A stretch of DNA of 64,000 nucleotides from Dactylis glomerata (Eukaryota > Streptophyta > Magnoliopsida > Poales > Poaceae): contig QXEO01000143.1 of the NCBI GenBank assembly GCA_007115705.1, positions 1,951,874-2,015,873 on the forward strand. The letters run 5' to 3'. The notes under the pieces are model-generated. The model searched no databases. It had not been told where the DNA came from and saw only the letters and a program-made list of their open reading frames with translations. Position numbers and translations under genes: made by a program. Positions 33,001 through 45,300 of this stretch are shown here, one piece after another (the first letter of the stretch is position 1; every line of letters begins with the position of its first letter).

Positions 33001-33985
33001 AGGTGGCTTCCTGGACTTGTTTGTAGTGAAGGAGAGTGCGAGTCGTGACTATCCTGATGGCGCACCTGTTTTTATTAAGGGTGCGAGACCTGCCTAAAGG
33101 ATTGATCGTGTGTATGGGTACATTTGGGCACCCCTGCAGGGTTAAATCTTTTCGAAAAGCCGTGTCCGCGGTTATGGACGACTTGGAGCTGTACTACTCG
33201 ATCATAGAACAACTTGCACCTGCTATTTCAATACTAATAAACTTGTGTAGTAAGCTAGCAGAACTACAACAATAAACCTGCAATAAAACTTGGTAACCGT
33301 GTGAGTGCCTTTGATACTTGCTTCTTCGTTTGGTCACGAGGAGGTGATTCATCGGCTGGGTTATGTTTGGTGTTAGTATCTAGTTGGTTCTTTTATGCGC
33401 TCTCTTATCTTATTCTATTTAGACGAAAGTTGTAGTGTGTCTTTGTAGTATGAGTCTTTTGTTGCCACTAAGTCCACCATATAGCTTGTAGGCGAGCACA
33501 GCTGAATTCCAGTCTCGCGAGTACGTGCCTCGGTACTCACCCTCGTTTTCTTTTTCTTTTTCCCTTTCTCCCTCCTTGTTCGGCAACCTTTGGCCCGACG
33601 CTTTTGACAGGTATGGGAGCGACGACGTTAGCAAGGTTACCCTTCCGGCTTGGCCTGGGCAGGGTTTGGACGCCATCGTTTATCTTCAGGCCTCTTAGGC
33701 CCATTTGTATTCTTATCCGTACTCGGATACTATTTTGTTTTATGTATGATTTGGATCTTTGTATGTATATTTGGATATTTTGACTCGTGGAGTCTTTGTG
33801 GTTATATATTATATTCTTTGTGGGTTCCATCGTGAACTTGTGTAACTGTTACTACTCGATTCCACCCGCATCACGTGCACGCTCCAACGTGCACGAGGCG
33901 CTTGGTGGTGCGTTTCCAAAGCGACATCATGTAGATTATGGCGTGATCGCTATAATCTGCAAGGTGCCGGTTTTGGGGCGTCACA
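30098..33985 (+). mobile_element. 5' LTR of element D
   Basis: TGTAACGACCC to GGCGTCACA. TATA-like CCCTATAATCC is near 30598, followed by a GC-rich leader with an ATG in strong context near 30747 that opens only a 9-codon ORF. A tRNA-like Pol III box pair is at 31498-31581 and the shared GTCCGCGGT motif near 33155-33181. Confidence 0.9.
31498..31581 (+). promoter_or_regulatory. tRNA-like Pol III-type promoter unit in the 5' LTR of D
   Basis: A-box-like TAGCCCAGTGG (31498-31508) fits TRGYNNARNGG. B-box-like GTTCAATCC (31543-31551) fits GWTCRANNC. They are about 35 bp apart. A palindrome GGGATTAATCCC (31561-31572) and a T5 run (31577-31581) follow, as in a terminator. The T-arm does not fold well, so this resembles a SINE head rather than a tRNA gene. 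Confidence 0.45.
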
Positions 33986-33987
33986 AG

Positions 33988-34000
33988 TGGTATCAGAGCC
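33988..34000 (+). other. primer binding site of element D
   Basis: TGGTATCAGAGCC, two bases after the 5' LTR; initiator tRNA-Met type. Confidence 0.9.
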
Positions 34001-34411
34001 CAGGTTTTGTCGATACCCATTGGTCCAGTCTGCCTATAGGATAACCTTGCCAACGGACGTTGTTGAGTCTAGTGTTAAAACTATTTTGCTAAAAATGAGT
34101 TGGATAGATCTGAGTAGCTCTGTATTTTTCTCCTTACCTTCTATGCTTTCTCCTCTTACCTTTGCGAGTTTTGAATCTTCTCTCTTGCCTACTTCTCTGA
34201 GTTTAGGTTCCTACGTGGGTTGGACGATCTCTTGCCTTTTAACCTAATAGGTCCGATCTTTGGAGGGATCTCGACGGAAGATCATCGTCATTGTGAGCAA
34301 GCATCCGTTGTTGGTGGTGTCGAGAAAAATCCTCTTGTTAGTGGTGTCGCGGAGTTCAACATGGCGCAAGTAGATCCGATAGTCTAACCAACTTCTCCCC
34401 CGCCTTATCGT

Positions 34412-34430
34412 GGATCTCGGGGCGAGATCC
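34412..34430 (+). promoter_or_regulatory. conserved hairpin upstream of the 3' LTR of D
   Basis: 8-bp perfect stem with a GGG loop. It differs from the C hairpin by a G-C for A-T pair at stem position 2 (both arms changed) and in one loop base. Confidence 0.65.
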
Positions 34431-34448
34431 CTTGTTAGTGGTGTCGAT

Positions 34449-37400
34449 TGTAACGACCCGGAAAAATCCCTAATATTAGAATTGATTGTTATTTTTCTTT
34501 TTCACGTCATCGTGACTTATGCATCATCATACATCAACAACCTTTGCATGTTTTTGTCAAACCAAAAATTGTTTGGATTAAACTCTATTTCAATATATGC
34601 TCGTATACTTTTATTTTAATCCCTTCCCTTCTTCTCTTATTTAAATTAAAACTAAAACCATAATTTTTGTGAACTTTTGAAATTGTTACAAAACAAATTA
34701 AGCTTTTGGAAAAATATCTCTTCATGCTCTTTCTTATCCATCTTTGCTCGTTTTCTTTTCTCTCTAAAATTCTTCTTCAACTTTCAGTCAATTTCTCTTT
34801 ATTTTTGGCCCACTTGGACCCAGCCGCAGTCCACTTACCTTTCCAGAGCGAACACGCTCTCGTTCCCAACCCCTTCTTGTCGTGTTTCCGAAAGGATCAC
34901 GCAGGAGGCGTGCTCCATGGCCACGCTGTGCGCTCCCCACCTGCTCCTCCCTATAATCCCCTCCCCAAGCCAGACCAGATCGATCTCAGCAAACCCTAGT
35001 TTCTTCCCAAGGCGCCGCCGCCACTCTCCTCCCGGTCCCTTCTTTATTCTCTGTAAGTTCCCGAGCAAGAAAAACAGCCCCGAAAACCACCGTCACCATG
35101 GCCGCCGACGCGTCGCCGTTAGAGTGAACCCGCCACCAACCCGACGCATCCTGGAGCTCTATATCGTCGACTGCATCGTCTGTGTTCAAGGAATTGAGCC
35201 GGGATCGACTACAACCATGACCAAGTCTACTTCTTCCTCTCCGGTCACCGGCGAAATCTGGCTGCTCCGGTCCTTCCCCGTCCTCTTCGAGCACGCACAC
35301 GAACTCCCGGTGAGCTCGCCGACCTTTCCCTCCTTTTCTCCATCGAGTTCCGGCTGTGTATTCGTTGTGCCCAACCTGACCTGTACGTGATCTCCATTGT
35401 TTCGAGCTCGAGCTCGGTGTGTGGGATCCCTCGCGGCTGCGTGCTTCCTCTCCACGGTGACCATCCGCATCGTCGTGTGATGCCCCTGCGCCTCAAGCAA
35501 ACGGTGTCCCTCGCCCTGCAACCATCGTCATCGACTCGTCGTCGTTCGTGCTTCGCCACGCATCTATTTTCCCGTCAGGTTTCGAGCCCAGCCACCTCGT
35601 CCTCAATGCCTTTCGGTGGATCTTCTTAGCACCATCATATAGCTGGATGTTTCAGCTTTCCAACGCTCTAACTCGCGCTCAAATCCGTGCCATGTGCGTC
35701 CCGATATCCTCCTCTGAAGTCTGGGTCGCGTTGCTGATTCTGAACCTCGTCGCCGTCCCCGTTCCCTGCATTAGCAGTTCAGCATCCAAGATGCCCACTT
35801 CTTCCGTTTAATAAATCACGAATCTACATCTAATCGTAACTGAACAGGTAGCCCAGTGGTTTGGTTCCTTTGCTGCAGCCCTGCAGATCATGAGTTCAAT
35901 CCCTGGTCTCTGGGATTAATCCCAATCTTTTTGCTGTTCAGATCCGACGCTAGCTGGGCCACCTATCAGAACTTCTCTGCCAGCCGCCGGCGCGCAAAAG
36001 TTTCTATCTGTCGCCTCATCATCTCAGGTCCGGCCCATCCCAGTTTGTTTTTTTTCAGTTTTCGTTTTCAGAAAAATTCCTGCAAATGTGTTATTCTTCC
36101 TAAATTCATATCTTTCAATCCGTAACTCGGAATGAAAAGTATTTTATATGAAACTTTATCAGAAAAATGTGACTAATCTGAATTTGTCATCCATATACTT
36201 GGTTGCATCTTGCATCATGTAGTGACGTGATAGTTTGCATCTCACATAATAAGTAACATATGGAGTATATGGGAAATACTTATAATGTTTTCCCGGCTTC
36301 ATTTAATTTTGTGTAGCTCACTCATGCTTTGTCTTTGCCATGTTAATCAACACTTAATTTGCCGAGTAGTAAAATAACTTGAACCATATATGTGTGTCGG
36401 GATTCCGATTCCGCTTAATTTGGATAAGTTGCTTTGCATCATAATTGCCATGCCATGCATAAATGCTTCACATGATCATGCTGATTCTTTTGCCGTAGTA
36501 GTAAGTGTTGCATCCGTTGTTTGTTGTAGCGATTTGCTTCTTCTCGGATAGGCCGATTCGTGGTGATGTGAGCAACGACAAGTTCTTCGGGTGTTCTTCG
36601 ACCATCTTTTCAGGCGAGCCCTTTTCTCTCTACCCATTTAACATTTTTGCTCTCGCTAGCTCTATATTCTAGCCTTGTGTCGCGATGCTTTGTTTGAGTC
36701 ACGTGTCCTATCTACCTGTTTATCCAAAGCAAAGCCATAGAACCTTCTATAAATCCTATTAACCGTGTGCTTGTTGTTTGAGTTGGCCTTGCGAGTCGTA
36801 GGCATGTTCAGGTTGTTCAAGTGGTTTTATCTTGTCGGGTTGGGAAAGTTATCACATGCTCTACTTTATGGATATGTGTTGTTGGAGATATTCATGGCTT
36901 ACTTTATTGTTAATAATTAAAATTGAATTAAGCAGAGGCATCGGTGAGTCATTTTGCCAATTTTACGACGGCTCACTTGTGTCCCCTAGGACCCCGAGAT
37001 CGCATGAACTGTTCTGAGACTGAGCGCTCTAACCATACGTGGGTACGCTTCTGGGCCTCCCCTTGACACTGCCGGAATCTACATACTTGTCCAGTGGCCA
37101 CAACTAGTTCGAGGTTTTCCATTTGTTTCTTGTCGAGCGTGCAGCTTGTATCTTATGGTCCGATTTACTTTGGGGGAAGCCCAAGAGTGCCTTGTAACCC
37201 CTTTGTTTCTGCACGCTCGTGTAGGTGCGGGACGACTGCAGGTGGGCACCCTCCCCAGAGCGAGGTTCCAGCCCATTATGCAGCGCCGGCGCAAACAGCT
37301 AAGTCCGTTCGGAGATTCGGCCGGACTCTCGATACGGGTTAAACTTAGTTAGGTGGCTTCCTGGACTTGTTTGTAGTGAAGGAGAGTGCGAGTCGTGACT

Positions 37401-38335
37401 ATCCTGATGGCGCACCTGTTTTTATTAAGGGTGCGAGACCTGCCTAAAGGATTGATCGTGTGTATGGGTACATTTGGGCACCCCTGCAGGGTTAAATCTT
37501 TTCGAAAAGCCGTGTCCGCGGTTATGGACGACTTGGAGCTGTACTACTCGATCATAGAACAACTTGCACCTGCTATTTCAATACTAATAAACTTGTGTAG
37601 TAAGCTAGCAGAACTACAACAATAAACCTGCAATAAAACTTGGTAACCGTGTGAGTGCCTTTGATACTTGCTTCTTCGTTTGGTCACGAGGAGGTGATTC
37701 ATCGGCTGGGTTATGTTTGGTGTTAGTATCTAGTTGGTTCTTTTATGCGCTCTCTTATCTTATTCTATTTAGACGAAAGTTATAGTGTGTCTTTGTAGTA
37801 TGAGTCTTTTGTTGCCGCTAAGTCCACCATATAGCTTGTAGGCGAGCACAGCTGAATTCCAGTCTCGCGAGTACGTGCCTCGGTACTCACCCTCGTTTTC
37901 TTTTTCTTTTTCCCTTTCTCCCTCCTTGTTCGGCAACCTTTGGCCCGACGCTTTTGACAGGTATGGGAGCGACGACGTTAGCAAGGTTACCCTTCCGGCT
38001 TGGCCTGGGCAGGGTTTGGACGCCATCGTTTATCTTCAGGCCTCTTAGGCCCATTTGTATTCTTATCCGTACTCGGATACTATTTTGTTTTATGTATGAT
38101 TTGGATCTTTGTATGTATATTTGGATATTTTGACTCGTGGAGTCTTTGTGGTTATATATTATATTCTTTGTGGGTTCCATCGTGAACTTGTGTAACTGTT
38201 ACTACTCGATTCCACCCGCATCACGTGCACGCTCCAACGTGCACGAGGCGCTTGGTGGTGCGTTTCCAAAGCGACATCATGTAGATTATGGCGTGATCGC
38301 TATAATCTGCAAGGTGCCGGTTTTGGGGCGTCACA
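34449..38335 (+). mobile_element. 3' LTR of element D
   Basis: 3887 bp, nearly identical to 30098-33985. It keeps the tRNA-like unit (A box 35849-35859, B box 35894-35902) and the GTCCGCGGT motif. Confidence 0.9.
35849..35932 (+). promoter_or_regulatory. tRNA-like Pol III-type promoter unit in the 3' LTR of D
   Basis: Same A box, B box, palindrome and T-run as at 31498-31581. Confidence 0.4.
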
Positions 38336-40064
38336 ATGGATCCCGAAGTCAACCAAGCAATGGTGATGGAGACTACACAACCCGAGATGAAGATGAAGAA
38401 GCCTATGACATTGCCAAGCCAGGCAAGCCATCTTTTGATCATACCATTACCCAGTTTTATAATGCATGTTTACTTGCTTTTAAATAAAGGTGCATGCTAA
38501 AATAATTGTTACCAAGTTGCAAATGAGTAGAGATGTCTTTCTTGACAAGTGCATCCAACCTTTTTGTGGATGACATCAAGGGCATCAAACTTAGCCTACC
38601 TTTGAGAAACCCTTTCCTTAGTGGATGCTAAGTAGAGCATCAAGCTAAGCCTATCCAATATACCTACCTAGATCCTTGTGCCCTCATAAGGATCATGCTT
38701 GAGCTGAAGGCATTCATGGAAAATGACTAGGTGGGAACCCCAATGAAGATCATGAAGATTTTGAAATGAAAACCTTGGAAAGGGGCAACCTTGCCCAAGG
38801 ATGATTTTGCAATACAAACCTTGGAGACGGGCAACCTGACCCAAGGGTGACTTTGAAAACTATTTACAAAATGGGGACATGAAGGTTTGACAAAAATGAC
38901 AAATGTGTGGGGTACCATACTGGACCAACCATACAGTACGACCACATTACCCTGGTATGGTACGGGGCTTAGTGGAGTAGTTTATTTTGCCTTAGTGTAG
39001 ACCCTACAAATGTAGTGGAAGTCCGACCAGGGACTCCTCTTCCAGGGCACCCAATGGCTGCGGCCTAGGTTCGCCTTGTCCTCCTCTTCAGGTGGTTGGG
39101 GTACAAGCCAAGGAGCCCTCATTGAAAATGGACTACTGGGTGTAGGACTCTACCTCGGTTAGTGGCATTCCGGTGGGTCAAGCGGCTAGGAACTTTGCAC
39201 ACTCCGGACAGCTCCTTGGACCCCGGTGTTGGGGGGTACATCTCTAGGCGGTAGTGTTTATGCTAAGGCAGGCAGGTGAAACATTAATGGTCGGCTGCTT
39301 GTCGTGGCATATGTTGTTATGCGGGGAAGTTGCCCACACGATGAGTAGTCGGATGATGTGGGTAAAGTGTACAACCTCTGCAGAGTGTAAAACTATTTGA
39401 ATAGCCGCGTCCGCGGTCATGGACGGTTGGATTGGTTGTACTTGGCCGTTGTCAGGTTTTACTTTGAAAATGATTGAGAAAGGTGACTTGACAATGAATC
39501 TCGATAACCATGGAGGTGACTTGGTGAACAAAAGAATTGACATTTGGGGGATTCCATCTAGAGATTTATAAAGAGCTAAACGTTTTATTACCATTTTAAA
39601 TAAAAGATCTTTGAAAGGAACTTCTGCTTTATGCAAATGAACCTAGAGCTTAGACCACTATATGAACTATGCATTCTCTATTCATTTATTTATAAGATGG
39701 TTTGCGAGTGCATGCAATGTACTCATGGCTCTGTCCCTGGCTATTAACTTGGCCAGACTTGAAGGAGAAAAATCAAGAAAGAAGGACTCGTTGACGACTT
39801 TGCGAATTAGGCTCGTTTCCTACTGTCTGCTTTGCCTGTGCGGTTGAAGCTTGACAATATGGACCCAAAGTGTTATTCCGCTGCATGTTGATGTATATTA
39901 AGGTTTGGTCTGTGCGACCACCTATGTAATCCCCTTTATTTACTATTAATGTCTATGACTGTGATATCAACTACGTTATGTAAATCACAACAATGATTCT
40001 GGGATTGTGATGGATTACATAACGGGCACTTCGAATTTGTTATAAATTCGGGGGTGTTACAAGT

Positions 40065-40077
40065 TGGTATCAGAGCC
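40065..40077 (+). other. primer binding site, element C internal 2
   Basis: TGGTATCAGAGCC three bases after LTR2. Confidence 0.9.
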
Positions 40078-41045
40078 TAGGCTGACTCTAGAAAACCCTA
40101 GTTAGCATGGTCGTTAGATAATGATATCTCTGAGATCACAAGTTTGGTATCAGGACTATCATGACCTTAGGAGACCTTAGTTAGCATGGTCGTTAGCTAA
40201 GAAAGTGATATGTTGACAAAAACTTATTTCTACCAAAGAAATTTAATTGCTTTGGTACCCAAAGCCCAACTTATACTCCCATCTTATTCACTTCAAATAT
40301 CTTACACTCTCAACTTATACTCTCAAGAGATTTTGACAAAGAATTTATTTACCTCTTTAATTACAAAGTCTTTTCAAAGCTTTGTTTTACTCTATTCCTC
40401 ATCTACTTCAAATATATACTATGGACGATATACCGACCTAAGACCGATGGACTTTTGGATGAAAAGATTAGGGACTCAATATTTTCACGGCTTCAACCTT
40501 GGATGTCAACTACGACCGCTACCATCGAAAGAGAGTCTCTTCATCTGATCCAGAAACCTTCCAACAAGAGTCAACCCTGTGAGACAAAGACTTCAAGAGC
40601 AAAGAGAGAAGTGATCAGAAATGATGAAGATCCAGCAACCCTGGCCCATAGGACTTATAGGAAATGCTCAGTTGTTGTGATTGAGCTACCCTTACCTCAC
40701 GATTGCTAAGTGTGCTTAGTACCTTGATTGTTTAAATGATTGGTTTATTTTTTAAGATGTGTTGTTCCTATGCCCTTCGGCAATATGTAGTATCCACCCC
40801 AACAACTGGTTTGCTCAAAAATGTTTTGGTCTTTCGGGCCCAAGCTAAACTCTAAACCATACCAATCCCATGTTAGAAACCTTTTGAAAGATGTTCCCTC
40901 TCATCTACTGCGGGACTTGACCCCTCTGATGCACCCCATGCTCTCAAATCCACCATTTTAGTTATGTACGAACAAAGGTAAGGCCAACTCGAAGTTCGAG
41001 TTTCACCTCAATAGAATTGCTCGAGAATACCAAAGGAGGTCCCAC

Positions 41046-41936
41046 TTGAACCTAATTCCGAAGAAGAAGCAAGGAGATTTTTGCACTCAACCCTTATGTT
41101 ATGATTGTGGAGAAGCACTCCACGCTAAACGTCCCTGTCCCAATAAAAGTATTCCCAACCTAGATCACCTCAGTATGAAGGCTTGTAGCCGTTGTGGGGA
41201 AGAAGGTCATCAATCTAGCCACTGTACTAGCAACTGTCCCAATTGCGACATCAAGCATCCAACCGGGGAATGCCCTTCAAGCGACATCACATGCTTCTTG
41301 TGTGAGAGTAGTACTCATGTTCCAGCCAACTGCTCCATGAATCACCTGGTGACAGCTATATCCAAGATCAAGAAAAAGCATTTTCAGCTAGCAGCTCAAG
41401 TTGTCAAGACTAGCAAAGAGCATGACAGTCATAGAAAACAACAGAAAGCTCGTAACAAAAAGAAGAAAGAAAGGAGGATAAGACGTCAACTAAATAAGCC
41501 TCCAGCACCCTCTAACCTATGCTATAACCTAAACCTACGATCCGGAAGAACCTTGTCAAAGGATACCTATCCCAAGCATGGCGACACGACCAACATCATC
41601 TGTTGGAAGTGTGGAATCCAAGGGCACTATTCCAACGAGTGCCCAACAAAGTTGAACGCTGCACCAGAACCTCCGGTCGCTCCAGATCTGGTCATAACCA
41701 AAGAAAGTGTCAAACCCAGTTGCTCTGAAGATCCTACAAATGTTCTTTCATCTTCAGGAGGCAACCCTATCAACACCAATCTGGGCAGAGTTCGAAACCA
41801 CATCATTATTGAAGATAGTGTCAAAGGACTCTATAGCCTCAACTTCCGCAGGGGAAGGAAGCAGCCTTACCAACCACCGGGAAGTAACTTTGGCAACCTC
41901 AAGACACGAAGAGAAGAAAAAGATCACTCATCATGA
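41046..41936 (+). pseudogene. zinc-knuckle protein of element C, copy 2 (N-terminal stop)
   Basis: The 296-codon open stretch covers all five CCHC knuckles, the basic segment and a C-terminal extension of about 90 residues that copy 1 has lost. Upstream, a CAG codon of copy 1 is TAG here (40959-40961), separating the first ~47 residues, so translation would have to restart internally. The extension is Pro/Ser-rich and ends in a Lys/Arg-rich tail, with no recognised domain. Copies 1 and 2 thus have complementary lesions, and neither encodes the whole protein. If C is still mobilised, this suggests the protein is supplied by another copy or is dispensable. Confidence 0.65.
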
Positions 41937-42325
41937 ATCAGTCACAGAATACCCCAAAGTTGCTCGTAGCCATAAAGTTAGTAAGAACAAGTTGAATCAA
42001 GTGTGAGGATTCAAGCCGAGAAGGAGCCTTAGTCACCTTAGTTTGGGACTAGTAGGCTTGTTTATCTCTTTGTAAATCAAGAGCGAGACTGTAATCCGCA
42101 AGACCCTTTTTAAATAAAAGCCTATGGTTTAGATGCCAAATATTTTGTTTTTGAAAGTGTGATTGTTTGTTGACATTGCTATGTGATTGGTGAAGATGTG
42201 TTTCGGCCCATCCGGCCACATCACATTTAGGGTGTACCCAATCTTTCCATCTTGATATAAATTAATACACACTCTATCTTTTATTTAGTAATCTCATTTC
42301 TCAATCCGCCTCAATCCTAACTTAT

Positions 42326-42362
42326 GAATCTCGGGACGAGATTCTTTTTAAGGGGGGAAGAT
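42326..42362 (+). promoter_or_regulatory. hairpin plus polypurine tract before LTR3
   Basis: GAATCTCG-GGA-CGAGATTC (42326-42344), then AAGGGGGGAAGAT, as at 26661-26697. Confidence 0.75.
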
Positions 42363-45300
42363 TTTAACAACCCAAATTTTTGAGAAATAGAAATAAATAG
42401 ATTTATTAAAATACCAAATTTTGGAGACAACAAAAAATTTTATTTTGAATACAAGATTAATTTCTTGTCTTTTAAAGCTGGTGAATTTGAGCATTTGCTC
42501 CCATGCTTCAAATAAAAAGAGTATGAGAAAGGGTTGAAATCCAATCCTTTGAGCCTAATTTTTGAAAACCATTATTTGGGAAGATAGTAAAATCATATCT
42601 CAAGAAGGCTAGCTTTGTTATAAAAGAGTAAAATAAAAAGAACCTATCTTCAAACGAATATGTTCTCAAGTGGATATTTCCAAAAATATTGGAATCAACA
42701 TTTTGAAAACTTATTTTTCAAAATCTTTGAAAACCCCCGAATGATTTCTTGGCCAAGTTTTTAAGTCCAAAGGAAAACTTTGTTTATAAATGATTTATTT
42801 CATTAGATTGTTTTCTACATATTTAATCTTTGCATGAATTCATGCTACACCTACTTAAGTATTGAAGTCAGCAAATCATAAACAATGGGAAGTCAAAAAA
42901 GAAAGAAATGAGAAGAAACACAAAATCCTAAATTGGAAACAAACAACAAAATGATCTGCAGCTGATTATTGACTACCCTATTTGGACCGCGGGATTAAGC
43001 AATCCTTAACCCAACTGAAGGGGAGATCAGTTGGTTGAGTAAGAACAAACTACCCTCTTGCATGACTGCAAAAGTTTGGACCAAAAATCAAAACCTAACC
43101 TCTTTCAAATTTCAGCCAAACTTTGAATTCTATATAGAAACCATTCCAAGATATTATTCTTTTTCAACCAAACCAGCACCTCTGGACAAAACAAAAACAT
43201 TTCTAGAACCCTTATCCACTACTGGTGCAAACTCAATTCGAAAAATTTCAAAATTGGAAACTTTATTTCTTGCGAGCATTTGATCAAACAGTTGGCGGGC
43301 AAGAATCAAACAAGGTCAAACTCACTATTTTGTGCAGTGCATCCCTGCACCTCTGACGTGCTCATGTCCTTCCCACAGTGCCCTGGACTCTCCTTTGTTG
43401 ATCCCCTGTCTCCCCTGCCCGGACCCCGACCATGAGACCCGGAAGAACGTCGCCCGACCACGTCCACCAGGCATCACTTGCCCCCTCTGCACCAGACCAC
43501 CCCGCCGCCCGCAAGCGCGCCAGCAGCACGCCACAGCATGCCGCAGCCCTCCGCCGAAAGCACCGACCGCCTCGTCCCTTCTTTAGCCGACACCGGCCGT
43601 GCTCTGGCCGCCGATCCACTCACCTCATGCTCCCTCTCCCGCCTATAAAAGGCCGCCATTGTTGGCAGGAAAGATCGTCTCACCTCCCTCTACCTCCTAG
43701 ACAACATCTCCAGCTTCCCCTCTCCCTGGTTCGAGCACGCCGGCGACGACATCCCCGCAGACCACCGCCCGTTCCCGGCGCTACTGAGCCACCCCCGACG
43801 CAGCGCCTGCGGGAAGTGGCCGAGAAGACCTCCCGCCGCCGCCCTGCGCCCTCGCCGCCGCTCCCCGTCGCCGCCGGTGAGCCTCCCCGTCGCCGCCTCC
43901 TCCCAGTGCTCTCGCTCGCTGTGTCGTCGGGCTGGGGAAGAAGACTTCCCCAGATACCGATTCGGTTAAGGAGCCCTGACCGGTGGGCCCCGCTGGTCAG
44001 GCCCCTTTTTTTTCCCACACACGCTGGTGACCCTAGCTGGGCCGGCCCGAGTTCGTTCCCCTGGCCCGCATCAAATGTCAGTTAGCTTACTTTTTTTATT
44101 AGGGAAAACCTTTATTTATTTCTTTAAGTACTACAACTTCAAATTCAATTTCCTAGAGATTTAGGAATCCAAAAATAGCAAATACTATGTCGTTGGAAAG
44201 CTTAGAACATGCTCTAGCCAATGGTGGTGTTTTCAACCCATTTAGGCTTCTATTTTTAATTGGGTAAAAATAACAAACTTGCAGTTATGCAACCTTGCAA
44301 AATTCATAACAAATCAAATAAAATTCAAAAAAATATGAATCCAACTTTCAAAATTCACATTTAGTGTTATCTATCTGTTGGTAACATTAGTTTGCAAATT
44401 AAAACCTTTTAGTTGAAATGCTAAGTTTCTTATGTGGTTAAATAGGAAATCTTAACTTAGGGATATTAGGCAAATATTTTATAAATAGAATTTTTCTACA
44501 TCCATTAGTATAAACCACATTTTAGAATGCATCGCTGTAAGAATTGACCTTGGTCAAGTGAACTTGCAGGAGATATTTTCATAATCCAAAATAAATAAAC
44601 CCTACTTAGATACAACAACTCAATAATCTCATCCATCGGAACTCAATTATCTTCGAAACCACTCTCCATAGACTTCCTAGATAGTTTCCCTTACCCCAAC
44701 TATCCTTATTTGAGTGAATATGTGTTGTTTGGGAATGGTGTGGTGATTGTATGCTTATTTACTTTCCTCCAATTAGACGATAACGAGAGTAAGGAGAATG
44801 GATCCCGAAGTCAACCAAGCAATGGTGATGGAGACTACACAACCCGAGATGAAGATGAAGAAGCCTATGACATTGCCAAGCCAGGCAAGCCATCTTTTGA
44901 TCATACCATTACCCAGTTTTATAATGCATGTTTACTTGCTTTTAAATAAAGGTGCATGCTAAAATAATTGTTACCAAGTTGCAAATGAGTAGAGATGTCT
45001 TTCTTGACAAGTGCATCCAACCTTTTTGTGGATGACATCAAGGGCATCAAACTTAGCCTACCTTTGAGAAACCCTTTGCTTAGTGGATGCTAAGTAGATC
45101 ATCAAGCTAAGCCTATCCAATATACCTACCTAGATCCTTGTGCCCTCATAAGGATCATGCTTGAGCTGAAGGCATTCATGGAAAATGACTAGGTGGGAAC
45201 CCCAATGAAGATCATGAAGATTTTGAAATGAAAACCTTGGAAAGGGGCAACCTTGCCCAAGGATGATTTTGCAATACAAACCTTGGAGACGGGCAACCTG

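Larger units (their letters stand above)
33986..34448 (+). other. complete internal domain of element D
   Basis: 463 bp holding the PBS, no convincing ORF (an 86-codon open stretch at 33987-34247 overlaps the PBS), and the pre-LTR hairpin GGATCTCG-GGG-CGAGATCC (34412-34430). The following sequence up to the LTR (CCCTTGTTAGTGGTGTCGAT) lacks a G-rich PPT comparable to that of C. Confidence 0.85.
30098..38335 (+). mobile_element. element D: very young LTR element with a 463-bp internal domain
   Basis: LTRs 30098-33985 (3888 bp) and 34449-38335 (3887 bp) flank only 463 bp. The TSD is ATGGA (30093-30097, 38336-38340). The LTRs are nearly identical; I noticed about ten differences, so insertion was recent. 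The PBS fits initiator tRNA-Met, as in C. There is no coding capacity beyond short chance ORFs, so it must be mobilised entirely in trans. Confidence 0.92.
26698..40061 (+). mobile_element. LTR2 of element C, with E and D inserted
   Basis: The LTR pieces 26698-28225, 29182-30097 and 38341-40061 total 4165 bp and are collinear with LTR1 and LTR3. It serves as 3' LTR for internal 1 and 5' LTR for internal 2. Confidence 0.9.
40062..42362 (+). mobile_element. internal domain 2 of element C
   Basis: 2301 bp, collinear with internal 1 (2303 bp) with scattered substitutions. PBS at 40065-40077, zinc-knuckle ORF at 41046-41936, hairpin at 42326-42344 and PPT at 42350-42362. Confidence 0.9.

Noticed and set aside
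43432..44085. 217-codon GC-rich ORF and similar ORFs on both strands at 21200-21890 and 27670-28290
   Set aside because: They lie in the GC-rich island of the C LTRs, are open in several frames at once, and differ in length between LTR copies. This is expected of GC-rich leader DNA, not a gene.
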